Positions 44,234 to 53,641 of a stretch of DNA of 64,000 nucleotides are shown one piece after another. Made by a program: the position numbers and the translations under genes. This DNA comes from Alicyclobacillus contaminans DSM 17975 (GTDB lineage Bacteria; Bacillota; Bacilli; Alicyclobacillales; Alicyclobacillaceae): NCBI RefSeq assembly GCF_000429525.1, contig NZ_AUCA01000002.1, positions 62,001 through 126,000 of the forward strand, in the 5' to 3' direction. Within the stretch, counting starts at the first letter, position 1; the number at the start of each line of letters is the position of its first letter. A model generated the notes under the pieces. It was not told the DNA's origin, ran no database searches, and was given only the letters and a program-made list of their open reading frames with translations.

Positions 44234-45165
44234 CCTTCGGATGGAGGAGAAGATCGACGCTCTGTGAGGCCGACAAGGGCCATTTGTCGGATGTCGATTT
44301 CTATGCGCGGACCAATCTGCTCGGTGCGTTCGCGAATTTTTCGGTGTCGCTCTGCTTCTATCACCGGTTTTTCGTCGTCCGGAGCGTCCGGTAAGATACT
44401 TCGGTAGTACAGTTCAATTTGGGAAATCTCTTCGTCGAGTCGTCGGCGCGCGGTGTCGGCCCATTCGTGCGATTGACGCTCCAGTGCGGTAAGGATGGCG
44501 GAGCACGCCGTCGCACACGCCTGTTCGATTCCCAGTGCGGCGCTCGAATGGGACAGCAGGGCCGACGGAGCCACTGGCTGCATCCGGATGTTTTGTATCA
44601 TGTCGTAAAATCCGAACACCACCTGTCCGTTGTGAAGACAGACAGCGATGGACCAAAAGCGCTGTTCCACCCGGTCGCAACGAAATGAGACGATCGCATT
44701 CATCAGAAACCACGGGATCAGCGGCTGCGCTCCGTTCCAACTCTCCGGCGCAACACACGCAAAGCGTCCACGCTTCTCCAGAGAGGTGTAGATTTTGTCG
44801 AGTCGGAAGCAGCCGAATGTGATCAGTTCCGCCGTAGGTGGGCGAAAGAATCTGCGTTCGAGCTCCGTCATGCCGCGCTGCTCGGCTTCGTCCAGAGCGG
44901 CCTCCCGCAGCCGGCGATTCGCTTGCTCGAGCGCTTCGTCGCTGAACGCACAGCGCAGAACGGTCAGCGGGACATCCTGGTTGGTTTTTTCGACCCACAT
45001 CCAGTAGTACGGTCTATCCGTCAGTTCTTTGTCCACCTCCCGCGGCAGCTGATACTCGCGATAATCATTGCCCAGCGCTCGGACCACCGGCGCACCGACA
45101 GCCTTGAAATAGGCGTCGCAAAACCTGAGGCGTTCGTCCTTGGTTCGAAGGGGCACAGGGTTCAT
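44200..45165 (-). CDS. yqhG: YqhG-family protein, unknown function
   Basis: 321-aa soluble protein starting MNPVPLRTKDERLRFCDAYF. The layout (DRPYYWMWVEKTN, TFGCFRLDKIY) and its place behind the SNF2 helicase match B. subtilis YqhG. Function unknown. ATG 45165 overlaps the yqhH stop in ATGA. It is longer than the Bacillus protein as I remember it; the charged C-terminal 45 residues are extra. Confidence 0.75.
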   Translation of the reverse strand: MNPVPLRTKDERLRFCDAYFKAVGAPVVRALGNDYREYQLPREVDKELTDRPYYWMWVEKTNQDVPLTVLRCAFSDEALEQANRRLREAALDEAEQRGMTELERRFFRPPTAELITFGCFRLDKIYTSLEKRGRFACVAPESWNGAQPLIPWFLMNAIVSFRCDRVEQRFWSIAVCLHNGQVVFGFYDMIQNIRMQPVAPSALLSHSSAALGIEQACATACSAILTALERQSHEWADTARRRLDEEISQIELYYRSILPDAPDDEKPVIEAERHRKIRERTEQIGPRIEIDIRQMALVGLTERRSSPPSEGHDRDSRFRNR

Positions 45166-46880
45166 CGTGTCGTCGACTCCTTCACTTGCTGCAGCCATTC
45201 ATCACCGTACTGTTCCAATTTTGCAACCAATTCTCCATTGGATTCACTCGTCATCGACCATTCGAGAATTTTTTCCTCCAATTTGCTGGATAGCTTGGGA
45301 TCGTCAACAATGTAATCCAGTTCGCCAATCACCATTTCAAACATGCGAATCTTTTCCTGAAGCAGATGTACAATGTGAGCTTCAATGGTATCTCTGGTGG
45401 CTAGGTTGTAAATGTGGACCTCCCGCTCCTGCCCCAATCGGTGGATTCGTCCAATTCTCTGTTCAAGGCGCATGGGATTCCAGGGGAGATCAAAGTTAAT
45501 CATGTGGTGACAAAACTGCAAATTAATACCTTCTCCGCCGGATTCGGTGGCGACGAGAACCTTCATTTTGGACGCGAACAGGTCCTTCATCCAGTCTTTC
45601 TTCCCGCGTTTGAATCCACCGCGAAACGGCACAGCGGACACGCCGCGTTTGCGGAGCATGTAGAGCAGGAGCTCCTGCGTCGCGCGATACTCTGTGAACA
45701 CAATACACTTGTCGTCCAGCGACGCAATCATCTCGAGGACTTTGTCCACCTTCGTATACGTTGTGACCTGCTGGGCCAAGGTCATGAGTTCTGCGATGCG
45801 TTGACGCAGCGACTCGGAGGTCGCGCGCTTTCCCATTCTCTCCAACGTGTGCATCGCCGCATACGGGGAGGAACAAATCTCCCGTTGAAGCGTGATGAGC
45901 GGCAGGACCGACCGCCGCAGAGCGGTGCGTTCGTCGTATTCCTGTTTCAAAAACTGCTGAACCGCGTCGTACAGTTTGCGCTCCGCGGGACTGAGTTCGA
46001 GGGGAACGGCTGTCACGTGCCGCTTCGGTAAATTGGTTGCCCCGTCCCTCCGCCGATTGCGTATCATCACGTGGCCGAGCTGCGATTTCAGTTCCTTTGC
46101 ATCACGTGGCTGGCGGGCGTTGGCCATGTGCTGCGATGCAAACTCCTGGCGGCTGCCGAGGTGTCCGGGTCTGAGCAGAGTGATGAGAGTGTGCAGTTCC
46201 TTCAGGTCATTCTGCATCGGAGTGGCTGTCAACAGAAGCATGTACTTGTTCGGGATTTGGTTCACCATCTGCCAGTTCTTTGTGCGGTTGTTTTTCAACT
46301 TGTGGGCTTCGTCAACCACCACGAGATCCCACTCCACCTCAAGGACGGCGGATCGATGCGGCTCACGCTTGGCGGTGTCCAGCGAGCCCACCACGACATC
46401 CGCCTGTGTCCAGTTCCATTCATTGCGCTGGGCATACGCGGGAATCCGGAACTTGTCATTCAGCTCACGCGTCCATTGAAGAACCAAAGACGCAGGGACG
46501 AGGACGAGAATTTTTCTCGCGAGTCCACGGAGCAAATATTCCTTCATGATGAGGCCGGCTTCAATGGTTTTGCCGAGACCCACCTCGTCCGCCAGGATGG
46601 CGCGTCCGTGGAGTTCCTGCATCACCCGGCGAGCGGTTTCCACCTGGTGAGGCAGTGGCGTGAACCCGCGAATATGCTCCAGCACCAGCAGTTCGTCAAA
46701 GTCGCGCGCCAGTCGCGCCTTTGTGGCCGTGACGTTTAAGCCGAACAGCGTCCATGCCGCCTGGTTGCCAACGTCCGCTTTTTCTAGGTATGCTGTAAAC
46801 GCAGCTTGCACCTCTTGGCCGTGCCACACCACGGGCGGCATGGCAGCGGGGGCTGTGGATTTGGAGAGGGACAGATTCAC
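45162..46880 (-). CDS. yqhH: SNF2-family DEAD-like helicase/translocase YqhH
   Basis: 572-aa superfamily 2 ATPase. Motif I DEVGLGKTIEAGLI, motif II DEAHKLKN, motif III LLTATPMQN, motif V GGEGINLQFCHHMINFD and motif VI QRIGRIHRLGQ are all present. It lacks any obvious extra nuclease or DNA-binding module. GTG 46880 lies 8 nt after GGAGG; TTG 46895 is inside that site. Head of a two-gene unit with yqhG, divergent from gcvT, exactly as in Bacillus. Role unproven. Confidence 0.92.
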   Translation of the reverse strand: MNLSLSKSTAPAAMPPVVWHGQEVQAAFTAYLEKADVGNQAAWTLFGLNVTATKARLARDFDELLVLEHIRGFTPLPHQVETARRVMQELHGRAILADEVGLGKTIEAGLIMKEYLLRGLARKILVLVPASLVLQWTRELNDKFRIPAYAQRNEWNWTQADVVVGSLDTAKREPHRSAVLEVEWDLVVVDEAHKLKNNRTKNWQMVNQIPNKYMLLLTATPMQNDLKELHTLITLLRPGHLGSRQEFASQHMANARQPRDAKELKSQLGHVMIRNRRRDGATNLPKRHVTAVPLELSPAERKLYDAVQQFLKQEYDERTALRRSVLPLITLQREICSSPYAAMHTLERMGKRATSESLRQRIAELMTLAQQVTTYTKVDKVLEMIASLDDKCIVFTEYRATQELLLYMLRKRGVSAVPFRGGFKRGKKDWMKDLFASKMKVLVATESGGEGINLQFCHHMINFDLPWNPMRLEQRIGRIHRLGQEREVHIYNLATRDTIEAHIVHLLQEKIRMFEMVIGELDYIVDDPKLSSKLEEKILEWSMTSESNGELVAKLEQYGDEWLQQVKESTTR

Positions 46881-46993
46881 TGCGCATACCTCCAACGAGT
46901 TCTCGGATTTTCGCGATGCGTCCGTAGTATGGACAAAATCCGATAAATCTTACATGGGAATGAGTTGGCGCAGGCGGGAAGGGGACTGTGCGG

Positions 46994-48118
46994 ATGGCCG
47001 AACTGAGAAAGACACCACTGTATCCGCTGTACAAGCAGTATGGGGCCAAAACGGTGGAATTCGGGGGCTGGGACATGCCTGTCCAGTTCTCGAGTATTTT
47101 ATTTGAGCACGACAGCGTGCGGCAGAGGGCCGGACTGTTCGATGTGTCGCACATGGGAGAATTTTTGGTGACGGGCCGGGATGCCCGTGCGTTCCTGCAG
47201 TACATGCTGACCAATGATCTGTCTCGTCTCGAGTCCGGGATGGCGATGTATTCGCCGCTGGCCAATGAGAGGGGCGGCTGCGTCGACGACGTTCTGGTGT
47301 ACTGCCTGACGTCGGATTCGTACATGGTGGTCGTCAACGCCGGAAACATCGAAAAAGACTGGACGTGGCTGCAGCACCACGCGGACGGATTCTCCGTGTC
47401 CCTGGACAATCGCTCGGATGCCACAGCGCTGCTGGCGCTGCAGGGTCCCCTGTCGGAACGAATTTTGCAAAAAGTAACACCTGCAGATCTGTCCGCATTG
47501 AAGTACTATCGTTTTGTGCAGAGCCGCGTGTGCAATGCATCAGCGCTGGTCTCTCGCACGGGTTACACGGGGGAGGATGGATTCGAACTGTACCTGCGTC
47601 CAGAGGACGCCGCGGACGTGTGGGCGGAACTGTTGTCGCTGGGCGAGCCGGATGGTCTGGTTCCGTGCGGTCTCGGGGCGCGTGATACGCTTCGCTTGGA
47701 GGCGCGTCTGCCGCTGTACGGGCACGAGTTGACGGAGGACATTTCTCCGCTGGAAGCGGGACTCGGTGCATTCGTGAAATTGGACAAGGGGGATTTCGTC
47801 GGCAAGTCGGCCCTGCAATCACAGAAGTTGCACGGGCTTCGTCGCAGGGTCGCGGGCATTGTGCTCGACGGGCGGGGAATTCCGCGCCAAGGGTATTCGG
47901 TGCTGCACCAGGGCCGCACCGTCGGACAGGTCACCTCGGGTACGATGTCACCCACGCTGAAGATGCCCATCGGCCTGGTTCTGGTGGAGGCTGATCTTGG
48001 TTCCGTGGGCACGGAGCTGGCGGTCGACATTCGCGGGAAACAAGTGGCTGCGAAGGTCGTCAAAACGCCGTTCTACAAACGATCCGCCGGGGAAAACCCC
48101 GCATCACCGCAATCATAA
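46994..48118 (+). CDS. gcvT: Glycine cleavage system T protein (aminomethyltransferase)
   Basis: Transfers the methylene group from lipoyl-H protein to tetrahydrofolate and releases ammonia. N-terminal KTPLYPLYKQYGAKTVEFGGWDMPVQF signature (cut); DVSHMGEF; catalytic-region Asp in LTNDLSR; RTGYTGEDGFELY. 374 aa. ATG 46994 is chosen over GTG 46988 on spacing to AAGGGG. The 110-bp gap to yqhH is too short for a tandem glycine riboswitch and I see none. Confidence 0.96.
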   Translation: MAELRKTPLYPLYKQYGAKTVEFGGWDMPVQFSSILFEHDSVRQRAGLFDVSHMGEFLVTGRDARAFLQYMLTNDLSRLESGMAMYSPLANERGGCVDDVLVYCLTSDSYMVVVNAGNIEKDWTWLQHHADGFSVSLDNRSDATALLALQGPLSERILQKVTPADLSALKYYRFVQSRVCNASALVSRTGYTGEDGFELYLRPEDAADVWAELLSLGEPDGLVPCGLGARDTLRLEARLPLYGHELTEDISPLEAGLGAFVKLDKGDFVGKSALQSQKLHGLRRRVAGIVLDGRGIPRQGYSVLHQGRTVGQVTSGTMSPTLKMPIGLVLVEADLGSVGTELAVDIRGKQVAAKVVKTPFYKRSAGENPASPQS

Positions 48119-48145
48119 AGAACTGAGACGAGGGGGCAGCACGCG

Positions 48146-49492
48146 GTGAGTACATTCAGCTACATTCCACACACGTCGGAAGACCGGCGCAAGATGTTGG
48201 AGTTTCTGCACATCTCGGATACAGACGAATTGTTTTCCGACATTCCGGATGCCGTTCGGATGAATCGGCCATTGCAGCTTCCGCCTGCGATGGCAGAGCT
48301 GACTCTGGAGCGGCACATGCTTCGCCTGGCCGGGCGCAACATGCACGCCGGGCAGGTGGTCAATTTTCTAGGCGCCGGCAGCTATCAGCATTATCGTCCG
48401 AGTGTGATTGACGCCATCGTCGGACGATCCGAATTCTACACGTCTTACACGCCCTATCAACCCGAGATCAGCCAGGGTATGCTGCAAGCCATCTTCGAAT
48501 ACCAGACCATGGTGTCGGAACTGACGGGTATGGATTTGGCCAACGCATCCATGTACGATGGGCCCACGGCGCTTGCCGAAGCCGGATTGGTGTGCTGTGC
48601 GCACACGCGCCGCAACAAATTGGTCGTGCTGTCCACCGTTCACCCCGAGTATCGGGCGGTGATTGAGACGTACGCCAAAGGTCAGTCGCTGGAGGTGGTC
48701 GAGGTTCCGTTTGACCGCGGTGTGGTGACGGTGGACGGTTTGGCGCAGATTTTGGATTCGACCACTGCGGGCGTACTGGTTCAATATCCAAACTTCTTTG
48801 GCAACATGGAGGATTTGCGTAGCATGGCGGACCTGGCCCACGCTGCGGGCGCTCTGTTTGTGGTCAGTGCATATCCGATTGCCCTCGGATTGCTGGAGTC
48901 TCCCGGGGTGCTCGGTGCTGACATCGTGGTGGCGGAAGGTCAGTCCCTCGGCAACAGCCTGTCGTATGGCGGACCGTATCTGGGCATGATGGCAGCGCGT
49001 CAAGATTTGATGCGTAAGCTGCCGGGACGGATTGTCGGTCAGACCACTGACGCGAAGGGACGCCGTGGGTTTGTTCTGACGCTGCAGGCCCGAGAACAGC
49101 ATATTCGGCGTGAGAAGGCCTCGTCCAACATCTGCAGCAATCAGGCATTGAATGCCCTGGCGGCCACCGTGTTCCTGTCCTATCTCGGACCGAAGGGAAT
49201 GCGGGAACTGGCTTTGCAAAATTATCACAAAGCACATTATTTCCAATCGAAACTGACCGCCCTGCCAGGGGTGGAGGCGCCGTTTGCGCAGCCGTTCTTC
49301 AATGAGTTCGTCGTCCGGGTCCCCCACCTCGAACGGATTCAAGAGGAGATGCTGAACCGCGGCTATTTCTTTGGTCTGAATCTGGAGACCTACTATCCGG
49401 AGTTGAAGGACTGCGTTCTGTTGACGGTCACGGAAGTGCGGACCAAAGAAGAGTTGGATGAAGCCGCAGCGGAATTGGAGGGACTGCTATGA
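48146..49492 (+). CDS. gcvPA: Glycine dehydrogenase (decarboxylating) subunit 1
   Basis: N-terminal half of the split P protein, which decarboxylates glycine and passes aminomethyl to the H protein. 448 aa beginning [37 protein letters not shown] and [14 protein letters not shown] are signatures. It lacks the PLP lysine, which is in subunit 2. GTG 48146 after GAGGGGG. Overlaps gcvPB by 4 bp. Confidence 0.97.
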   Translation: MSTFSYIPHTSEDRRKMLEFLHISDTDELFSDIPDAVRMNRPLQLPPAMAELTLERHMLRLAGRNMHAGQVVNFLGAGSYQHYRPSVIDAIVGRSEFYTSYTPYQPEISQGMLQAIFEYQTMVSELTGMDLANASMYDGPTALAEAGLVCCAHTRRNKLVVLSTVHPEYRAVIETYAKGQSLEVVEVPFDRGVVTVDGLAQILDSTTAGVLVQYPNFFGNMEDLRSMADLAHAAGALFVVSAYPIALGLLESPGVLGADIVVAEGQSLGNSLSYGGPYLGMMAARQDLMRKLPGRIVGQTTDAKGRRGFVLTLQAREQHIRREKASSNICSNQALNALAATVFLSYLGPKGMRELALQNYHKAHYFQSKLTALPGVEAPFAQPFFNEFVVRVPHLERIQEEMLNRGYFFGLNLETYYPELKDCVLLTVTEVRTKEELDEAAAELEGLL

Positions 49493-50970
49493 GCCTGCAA
49501 CGAGAAGGAGATCAACCGCTGATTTTTGAATTGGGTGCGCCCGGCCGCCGTGCCTACACGCTGCCGGACTTGGATGTCCCGGAAACGTCCCTCGACGAGG
49601 TGGCTGAATGGGTCAGAACCCAAGATCCCCTGCTTCCAGAGTTGAGCGAAGTCGACGTGGTGCGTCATTTCACCGCCTTGTCCACGCGTAATCACGGCGT
49701 GGATTCCGGCTTCTATCCGCTGGGTTCCTGTACGATGAAGTACAATCCGAAACGGAACGAACGGGCGGCATCTTTGGAAGGATTTTCGCAACTGCACCCC
49801 CTTCAACCTTCGTCGACCACGCAGGGCGCGCTCGAGTTGATGTATCAACTGCAGCAGGATCTCGCGGAGATCACCGGCATGGACGCGGTCAGTTTGCAGC
49901 CTGCCGCCGGGGCGCAGGGGGAATGGACTGGATTGATGATGATTTCTGCGTATCATCGGCAGAGAGGCGAGCACCGGGATAAGGTGATTGTTCCCGACAG
50001 TGCGCACGGAACCAATCCTGCATCGGTGACGATGGCCGGTCTGAAGGCGGTCACCATCCCGTCCAACGAAGATGGCAGTGTCGACCTAGAGGCCCTGCGA
50101 AGCGTGGTGGGGCCCGATACCGCGGCGCTGATGCTGACCAACCCGAGCACGCTCGGGCTGTTCGAGACCCAGATTGTCGAGATTGCCGACATTGTGCACC
50201 AGGCGGGGGGACTTCTGTATTACGACGGCGCCAATATGAATGCGATTCTCGGCTATGCTCGACCGGGAGACATGGGCTTTGACGTGGTACACCTCAATCT
50301 GCACAAAACATTCTCCACTCCGCATGGCGGCGGTGGGCCAGGTGCAGGCCCGGTGGGGGTCAAGCAATTCCTCGAGCCGTTCCTGCCGAAGCCCGTCTTG
50401 GTGCGGGGAGAGGACGGGGTGCTGGACTGGAACTGGGATCGTCCGTTGTCCATCGGGAAAGTGAAGGGGTTCTACGGGAATTTCGGCATTTTGGTCCGCG
50501 CATACGCCTACATCCGCACGATGGGACCCGATGGCTTGAAACGCGTGTCGGAGCACGCCGTCTTATCCGCCAACTATCTCATGCGGCGTTTGCAGGAAGC
50601 GTTCGATCTCCCGTTCGACCGGATTTGCAAGCACGAGTTCGTACTGTCGGGCAGGAGGCAGAAAAAGCTCGGCGTCAAGACACTCGACATCGCGAAGCGC
50701 TTGTTGGACTTCGGTGTTCATCCTCCGACCATTTACTTTCCGTTGATTGTGGAGGAATGTCTGATGATTGAACCCACGGAGTGCGAGAGTCTGGAGACGT
50801 TGGACGAGTTTGCGGACATCCTGCTGCAGATTGCCCGCGAGGCCGAGTCCACGCCGGAGTATGTCCAGACTGCGCCACATCGGACCGTGGTCGGTCGATT
50901 GGATGAGACCAAAGCCGCTCGGTCGCCGATTCTCCGGTATCGGCCGGCGGACACCAACCAGGTGGGATAA
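49489..50970 (+). CDS. gcvPB: Glycine dehydrogenase (decarboxylating) subunit 2
   Basis: PLP-bearing half of the P protein. The Schiff-base lysine is in [30 protein letters not shown] and [10 protein letters not shown] are conserved. 493 aa. Its stop is only 7 bp from the convergent phosphatase stop. The H protein and lipoylation genes are not in this window. Confidence 0.98.
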   Translation: MSLQREGDQPLIFELGAPGRRAYTLPDLDVPETSLDEVAEWVRTQDPLLPELSEVDVVRHFTALSTRNHGVDSGFYPLGSCTMKYNPKRNERAASLEGFSQLHPLQPSSTTQGALELMYQLQQDLAEITGMDAVSLQPAAGAQGEWTGLMMISAYHRQRGEHRDKVIVPDSAHGTNPASVTMAGLKAVTIPSNEDGSVDLEALRSVVGPDTAALMLTNPSTLGLFETQIVEIADIVHQAGGLLYYDGANMNAILGYARPGDMGFDVVHLNLHKTFSTPHGGGGPGAGPVGVKQFLEPFLPKPVLVRGEDGVLDWNWDRPLSIGKVKGFYGNFGILVRAYAYIRTMGPDGLKRVSEHAVLSANYLMRRLQEAFDLPFDRICKHEFVLSGRRQKKLGVKTLDIAKRLLDFGVHPPTIYFPLIVEECLMIEPTECESLETLDEFADILLQIAREAESTPEYVQTAPHRTVVGRLDETKAARSPILRYRPADTNQVG

Positions 50971-50977
50971 GGCTTTG

Positions 50978-51598
50978 TCACGTGGGCGGATCGCTCTCCA
51001 GGGCTTCCGTCCGCGTTTCTCCGGCCCAAAATTCGTCCATCTCGAGCAGGATCCAGGCGTTGGCGTGCCAGCGAAGTTTGGTCGTACCCAGATTGTGGAT
51101 CGCTGCGGAGGTCGGAAGACCGGTGACTGAGATGGCCGCGCGAATGAAGCCTCCGTGCGTGACGGCAAGTATCCGTCCGGTCTGGTGCAACTGTGTCATC
51201 TTGGTGAGAAACCGCTGTACGCGGGCGGCGAAAACGTCAGGCTCCTCTTCATCCATCTGTGTGGTGTCGATGGGGGGATAATCGTGAGCGGGTCGGTGCG
51301 GCGTGCAGGCGTCGGCGTCCGCTCGCAGTGTGGTTTCTCGTGGACCGAATCGACGTTCCCTCAACAGCGGTTCAATGTGAAGCGGGCAGTCCATCACGGT
51401 GTGCAGAATCTCAGCGGTTTGCCTCGCGCGGTCCAGATCACTGCTGTACAGCCCGTCGAAATGAGTGTCCACCAAGCGCTCTGCAAGGGCCCTTGCCTGT
51501 TCAGCACCGGCCTCGTTCAGTGGCACGTTGCGCCAGCCCTGAATCCGGCGCTCCAGGTTCCAATCGGTCTGGCCGTGCCGAACCAACCACAGTTCCAA
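50978..51598 (-). CDS. Histidine phosphatase family protein
   Basis: 206-aa phosphoglycerate-mutase-fold enzyme. Catalytic RHG motif at LVRHGQTDWN, SDLDRARQTAEIL, the acid LRERRFG and the second histidine THGGFI are all present, so it should be active; substrate (alpha-ribazole-phosphate, PGM or another phosphomonoester) cannot be told. It starts at TTG 51598 behind GAGGAGGG. Convergent with gcvPB and divergent from aroQ. Confidence 0.9.
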   Translation of the reverse strand: MELWLVRHGQTDWNLERRIQGWRNVPLNEAGAEQARALAERLVDTHFDGLYSSDLDRARQTAEILHTVMDCPLHIEPLLRERRFGPRETTLRADADACTPHRPAHDYPPIDTTQMDEEEPDVFAARVQRFLTKMTQLHQTGRILAVTHGGFIRAAISVTGLPTSAAIHNLGTTKLRWHANAWILLEMDEFWAGETRTEALESDPPT

Positions 51599-51657
51599 GG
51601 GCGAATCCCTCCTCGTGCCCAGATGGCAAGTGCTTTGGCAGCCAGGGCTGTGGGTGG

Positions 51658-51686
51658 TTTCAGTATATCAGTGTCTGTGTTACAAT
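51658..51686 (+). promoter_or_regulatory. Extended -10 promoter of aroQ
   Basis: TGTTACAAT (51678-51686) with a weak TTTCAG (51658-51663) 17 bp upstream of the -10. Confidence 0.55.
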
Positions 51687-51729
51687 GTCACCGATTTTAC
51701 CCAGACGCAAGGGGACGGGGGGGCTCGAC

Positions 51730-52176
51730 GTGACCTTTTCGCAATACCTGCTGTTGTTGAATGGACCGAACCTGAACCGATTGGGATTGCGCGAACCCGA
51801 GATTTACGGGACGGAAACGCTCGATGATGTGGTCCGCCGGGTGGAAGCGGTCGCGACCAGACATGGTGTCGGTGTGCGCGCGTTTCAGTCGAATTCGGAA
51901 GGCGCGTTGATTGATCGGCTGCAGGCGGACGGCCCCGGCGCGCTTGGCATCATCATCAATCCAGGGGCGTTGGCGCACTACGGTTACAGCCTGCGGGATT
52001 GCCTCGCAGACGTGAATCGTCCGACCATCGAAGTACATATCTCCAATGTTCATCGGCGGGAAGCATTTCGGCACCAATTGGTACTGGCGCCTGTGGTGAC
52101 CGGTCAAATTGTGGGCCTGGGTACACTCGGTTATGCATTGGCCGCCGAGGCGTTGCTTCGCAAGCCGGGTGAATGA
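51730..52176 (+). CDS. aroQ: 3-dehydroquinate dehydratase, type II
   Basis: Trans-dehydrates 3-dehydroquinate in the shikimate pathway. LLLNGPNLNRLGLREPEIYG with the active-site Tyr, FQSNSEGALIDRL, NPGALAHYGYSLRD and EVHISNVHRREAFR with the catalytic His. 148 aa. GTG 51730 after a G-rich site (GGGGGGG); the open frame extends far upstream only by chance. In Bacillus papA separates it from efp; here efp is next. Confidence 0.97.
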   Translation: MTFSQYLLLLNGPNLNRLGLREPEIYGTETLDDVVRRVEAVATRHGVGVRAFQSNSEGALIDRLQADGPGALGIIINPGALAHYGYSLRDCLADVNRPTIEVHISNVHRREAFRHQLVLAPVVTGQIVGLGTLGYALAAEALLRKPGE

Positions 52177-52337
52177 CTGTGCGTTTCCGCGCGGAGCCTG
52201 GAAGCAACCCTTGCGTTTCCCAGTTGGGCATGCTTTTATTATGATGGGCACTTGGAATAAGTGACGGATGCTTTTGTCTCTGCGTCGATGTTGGCGGTGG
52301 GACAGGAAGTGGTACGAATGATACAGGAGGGTATGTC

Positions 52338-52895
52338 GTGATCTCAAGCAACGATTTCCGCACTGGTACTACCATTGAAGTCGATGGCGGCATTTACCGC
52401 GTCATCGAATTTATGCATGTGAAACCTGGTAAAGGCGCTGCCTTTGTTCGCACAAAGTTGAAAAATGTCAAGACCGGTGCCGTGAAAGAACAGACGTTCC
52501 GCGCTGGTGAAAAGGTTCCCCGCGCACGCATCGAGACGCGCGAAATGCAGTACCTGTACAACGACGGGGAAAACTATACATTTATGGACACGGAGACGTA
52601 CGAACAAATCAGCATTAACAAGTCGCAGTTGGAGTACGAATTGAATTTCCTGAAAGAAAACATGAACTGCTATATTGTCATGCACGAGGGGCAGTCCATC
52701 GGCATTGACCTGCCGAACACCGTTGAACTGAAGGTCATTCAGACGGAGCCCGGCATCCGGGGCGATACCGCGACGGGCGGAAGCAAGCCGGCCACCGTGG
52801 AAACGGGGTACACCTTGCAGGTCCCCTTCTTTGTGAATGAAGGCGACGTGCTGGTGATTGACACCCGCACCGGAAACTACGTCTCCCGGGCTTGA
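52338..52895 (+). CDS. efp: Elongation factor P
   Basis: Relieves ribosome stalling at polyproline. Three OB/KOW-like domains; the tip loop is [10 protein letters not shown] with modifiable Lys32. 185 aa. GTG 52338 follows AGGAGGGTATG. Bacilli of this type modify Lys32 by a route other than EpmAB; no modification gene is seen here. A strong terminator follows. Confidence 0.98.
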   Translation: MISSNDFRTGTTIEVDGGIYRVIEFMHVKPGKGAAFVRTKLKNVKTGAVKEQTFRAGEKVPRARIETREMQYLYNDGENYTFMDTETYEQISINKSQLEYELNFLKENMNCYIVMHEGQSIGIDLPNTVELKVIQTEPGIRGDTATGGSKPATVETGYTLQVPFFVNEGDVLVIDTRTGNYVSRA

Positions 52896-52934
52896 TCCGG
52901 CCCTGCCATCGGCGCGGCTGTGGGCGCCTCAGTG

Positions 52935-52965
52935 AAGACCCTTGGCAATTTGCCAAGGGTCTTTT
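52935..52965 (+). terminator. Terminator after efp
   Basis: Perfect 12-bp stem AGACCCTTGGCA (52936-52947) with 52951-52962, 3-nt loop, then TTTT. Confidence 0.92.
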
Positions 52966-53056
52966 TGCATGTAACGGCGATCTGCTCGCCGGATGTGTCG
53001 ATGGGTCTGCTTTTGTCCATACGCGCATATAGGACAAGCGAGGGGAGAGGATGCCC

Positions 53057-53329
53057 ATGCTGCATGGCGTGGAAAGAGTGGTGTACGGGATGGCCGGACT
53101 GCGCATGGTGTCCAGCCTCCTGGAGATGTCGGGAGCACTGATGATGCTGTATTTCGGAACCGCCGCCCGCGCGTTGCAGGTGAATGCGGCGCTGGCGATG
53201 GTGGGACCATTGGTGCTTGTCACCGTGACGATGCTCGGTGTGCTTGGCATGGCGGATCAAATCAGTTGGGGGCGCATTGTGTGGATTGTTATTGGCGTCG
53301 GCTGCATCCTATTCGGTGCAAAGGGATGA
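53057..53329 (+). CDS. yqhV: YqhV-family (DUF2619) membrane protein
   Basis: 90 aa, three hydrophobic helices. The MAGLRMVSSLLEMSGALMML and LAMVGPLVLVTVTM segments match the YqhV pattern, and the gene lies just before spoIIIAA as in B. subtilis. ATG 53057 is 6 nt after GGGGAGAGG; ATG 53051 is too close to it. Function unknown; spore-former-restricted in my knowledge. Confidence 0.85.
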   Translation: MLHGVERVVYGMAGLRMVSSLLEMSGALMMLYFGTAARALQVNAALAMVGPLVLVTVTMLGVLGMADQISWGRIVWIVIGVGCILFGAKG

Positions 53330-53360
53330 TAGGCAGCGGCGCCATCAGCGGAACCAATGG

Positions 53361-53380
53361 AGACGGCCGGGCGGCCGTCT
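53361..53380 (+). other. Bidirectional hairpin between yqhV and the 35-aa gene
   Basis: AGACGGCCG (53361-53369) and CGGCCGTCT (53372-53380) form a near-perfect palindrome. It lies between two convergent genes and has no T run, so termination is possible but unproven. Confidence 0.5.
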
Positions 53381-53406
53381 GCCCCATCCTCGTTGTCGGC
53401 GCATCG

Positions 53407-53514
53407 TCAGGATGTTCTGGACTGCTTCTTGAAGAAGCTGAAGACGAAGAACATGAGCAGAATGAAAATCACCAGGAATACCACAATCCATCGAATCATC
53501 AACGAAAGGTCCAC
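53407..53514 (-). CDS. Small membrane protein, 35 aa, unknown function
   Basis: GTG 53514 follows GAGGAGGGAAGG by about 10 nt; the next in-frame ATG (53499) is also possible. The product has one strong helix (MIRWIVVFLVIFILLMFFVF) and a basic tail FFKKQSRTS, so it is a single-pass protein with a cytoplasmic C-terminus or the reverse. It is encoded opposite the spoIIIA leader, divergent from spoIIIAA. I do not recognise it; coding status rests on the ribosome-binding site and composition. Confidence 0.5.
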   Translation of the reverse strand: MDLSLMIRWIVVFLVIFILLMFFVFSFFKKQSRTS

Positions 53515-53583
53515 GCTGTCCTTCCCTCCTCGCTTGCCACTCCTATATTCAATGCATGGTTCCTCGCGTTTGTTCCGGCCCCA

Positions 53584-53614
53584 GTCATACCATCCATCAC
53601 TTGTCCATATACAT
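53584..53614 (+). promoter_or_regulatory. Sigma-E-like promoter of the spoIIIA operon
   Basis: TCATACC (53585-53591), 14 bp, CATATACAT (53606-53614); the ATA-N16-CATA spacing is exact, but the last T of CATANNNT is shifted by one. spoIIIA is sigma-E-dependent in B. subtilis. The rest of 53330-53641 holds the 35-aa gene and no other feature. Confidence 0.6.
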
Positions 53615-53641
53615 GGAATAACCAGGAGGTGGACAAAACCC

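Noticed and set aside
46881-46993. Glycine riboswitch before gcvT
   Set aside because: Interval too short and the conserved GGAGAG/aptamer cores are not seen.
51259-51729. Upstream extension of AroQ
   Set aside because: It overlaps the histidine phosphatase gene on the other strand and the aroQ promoter.
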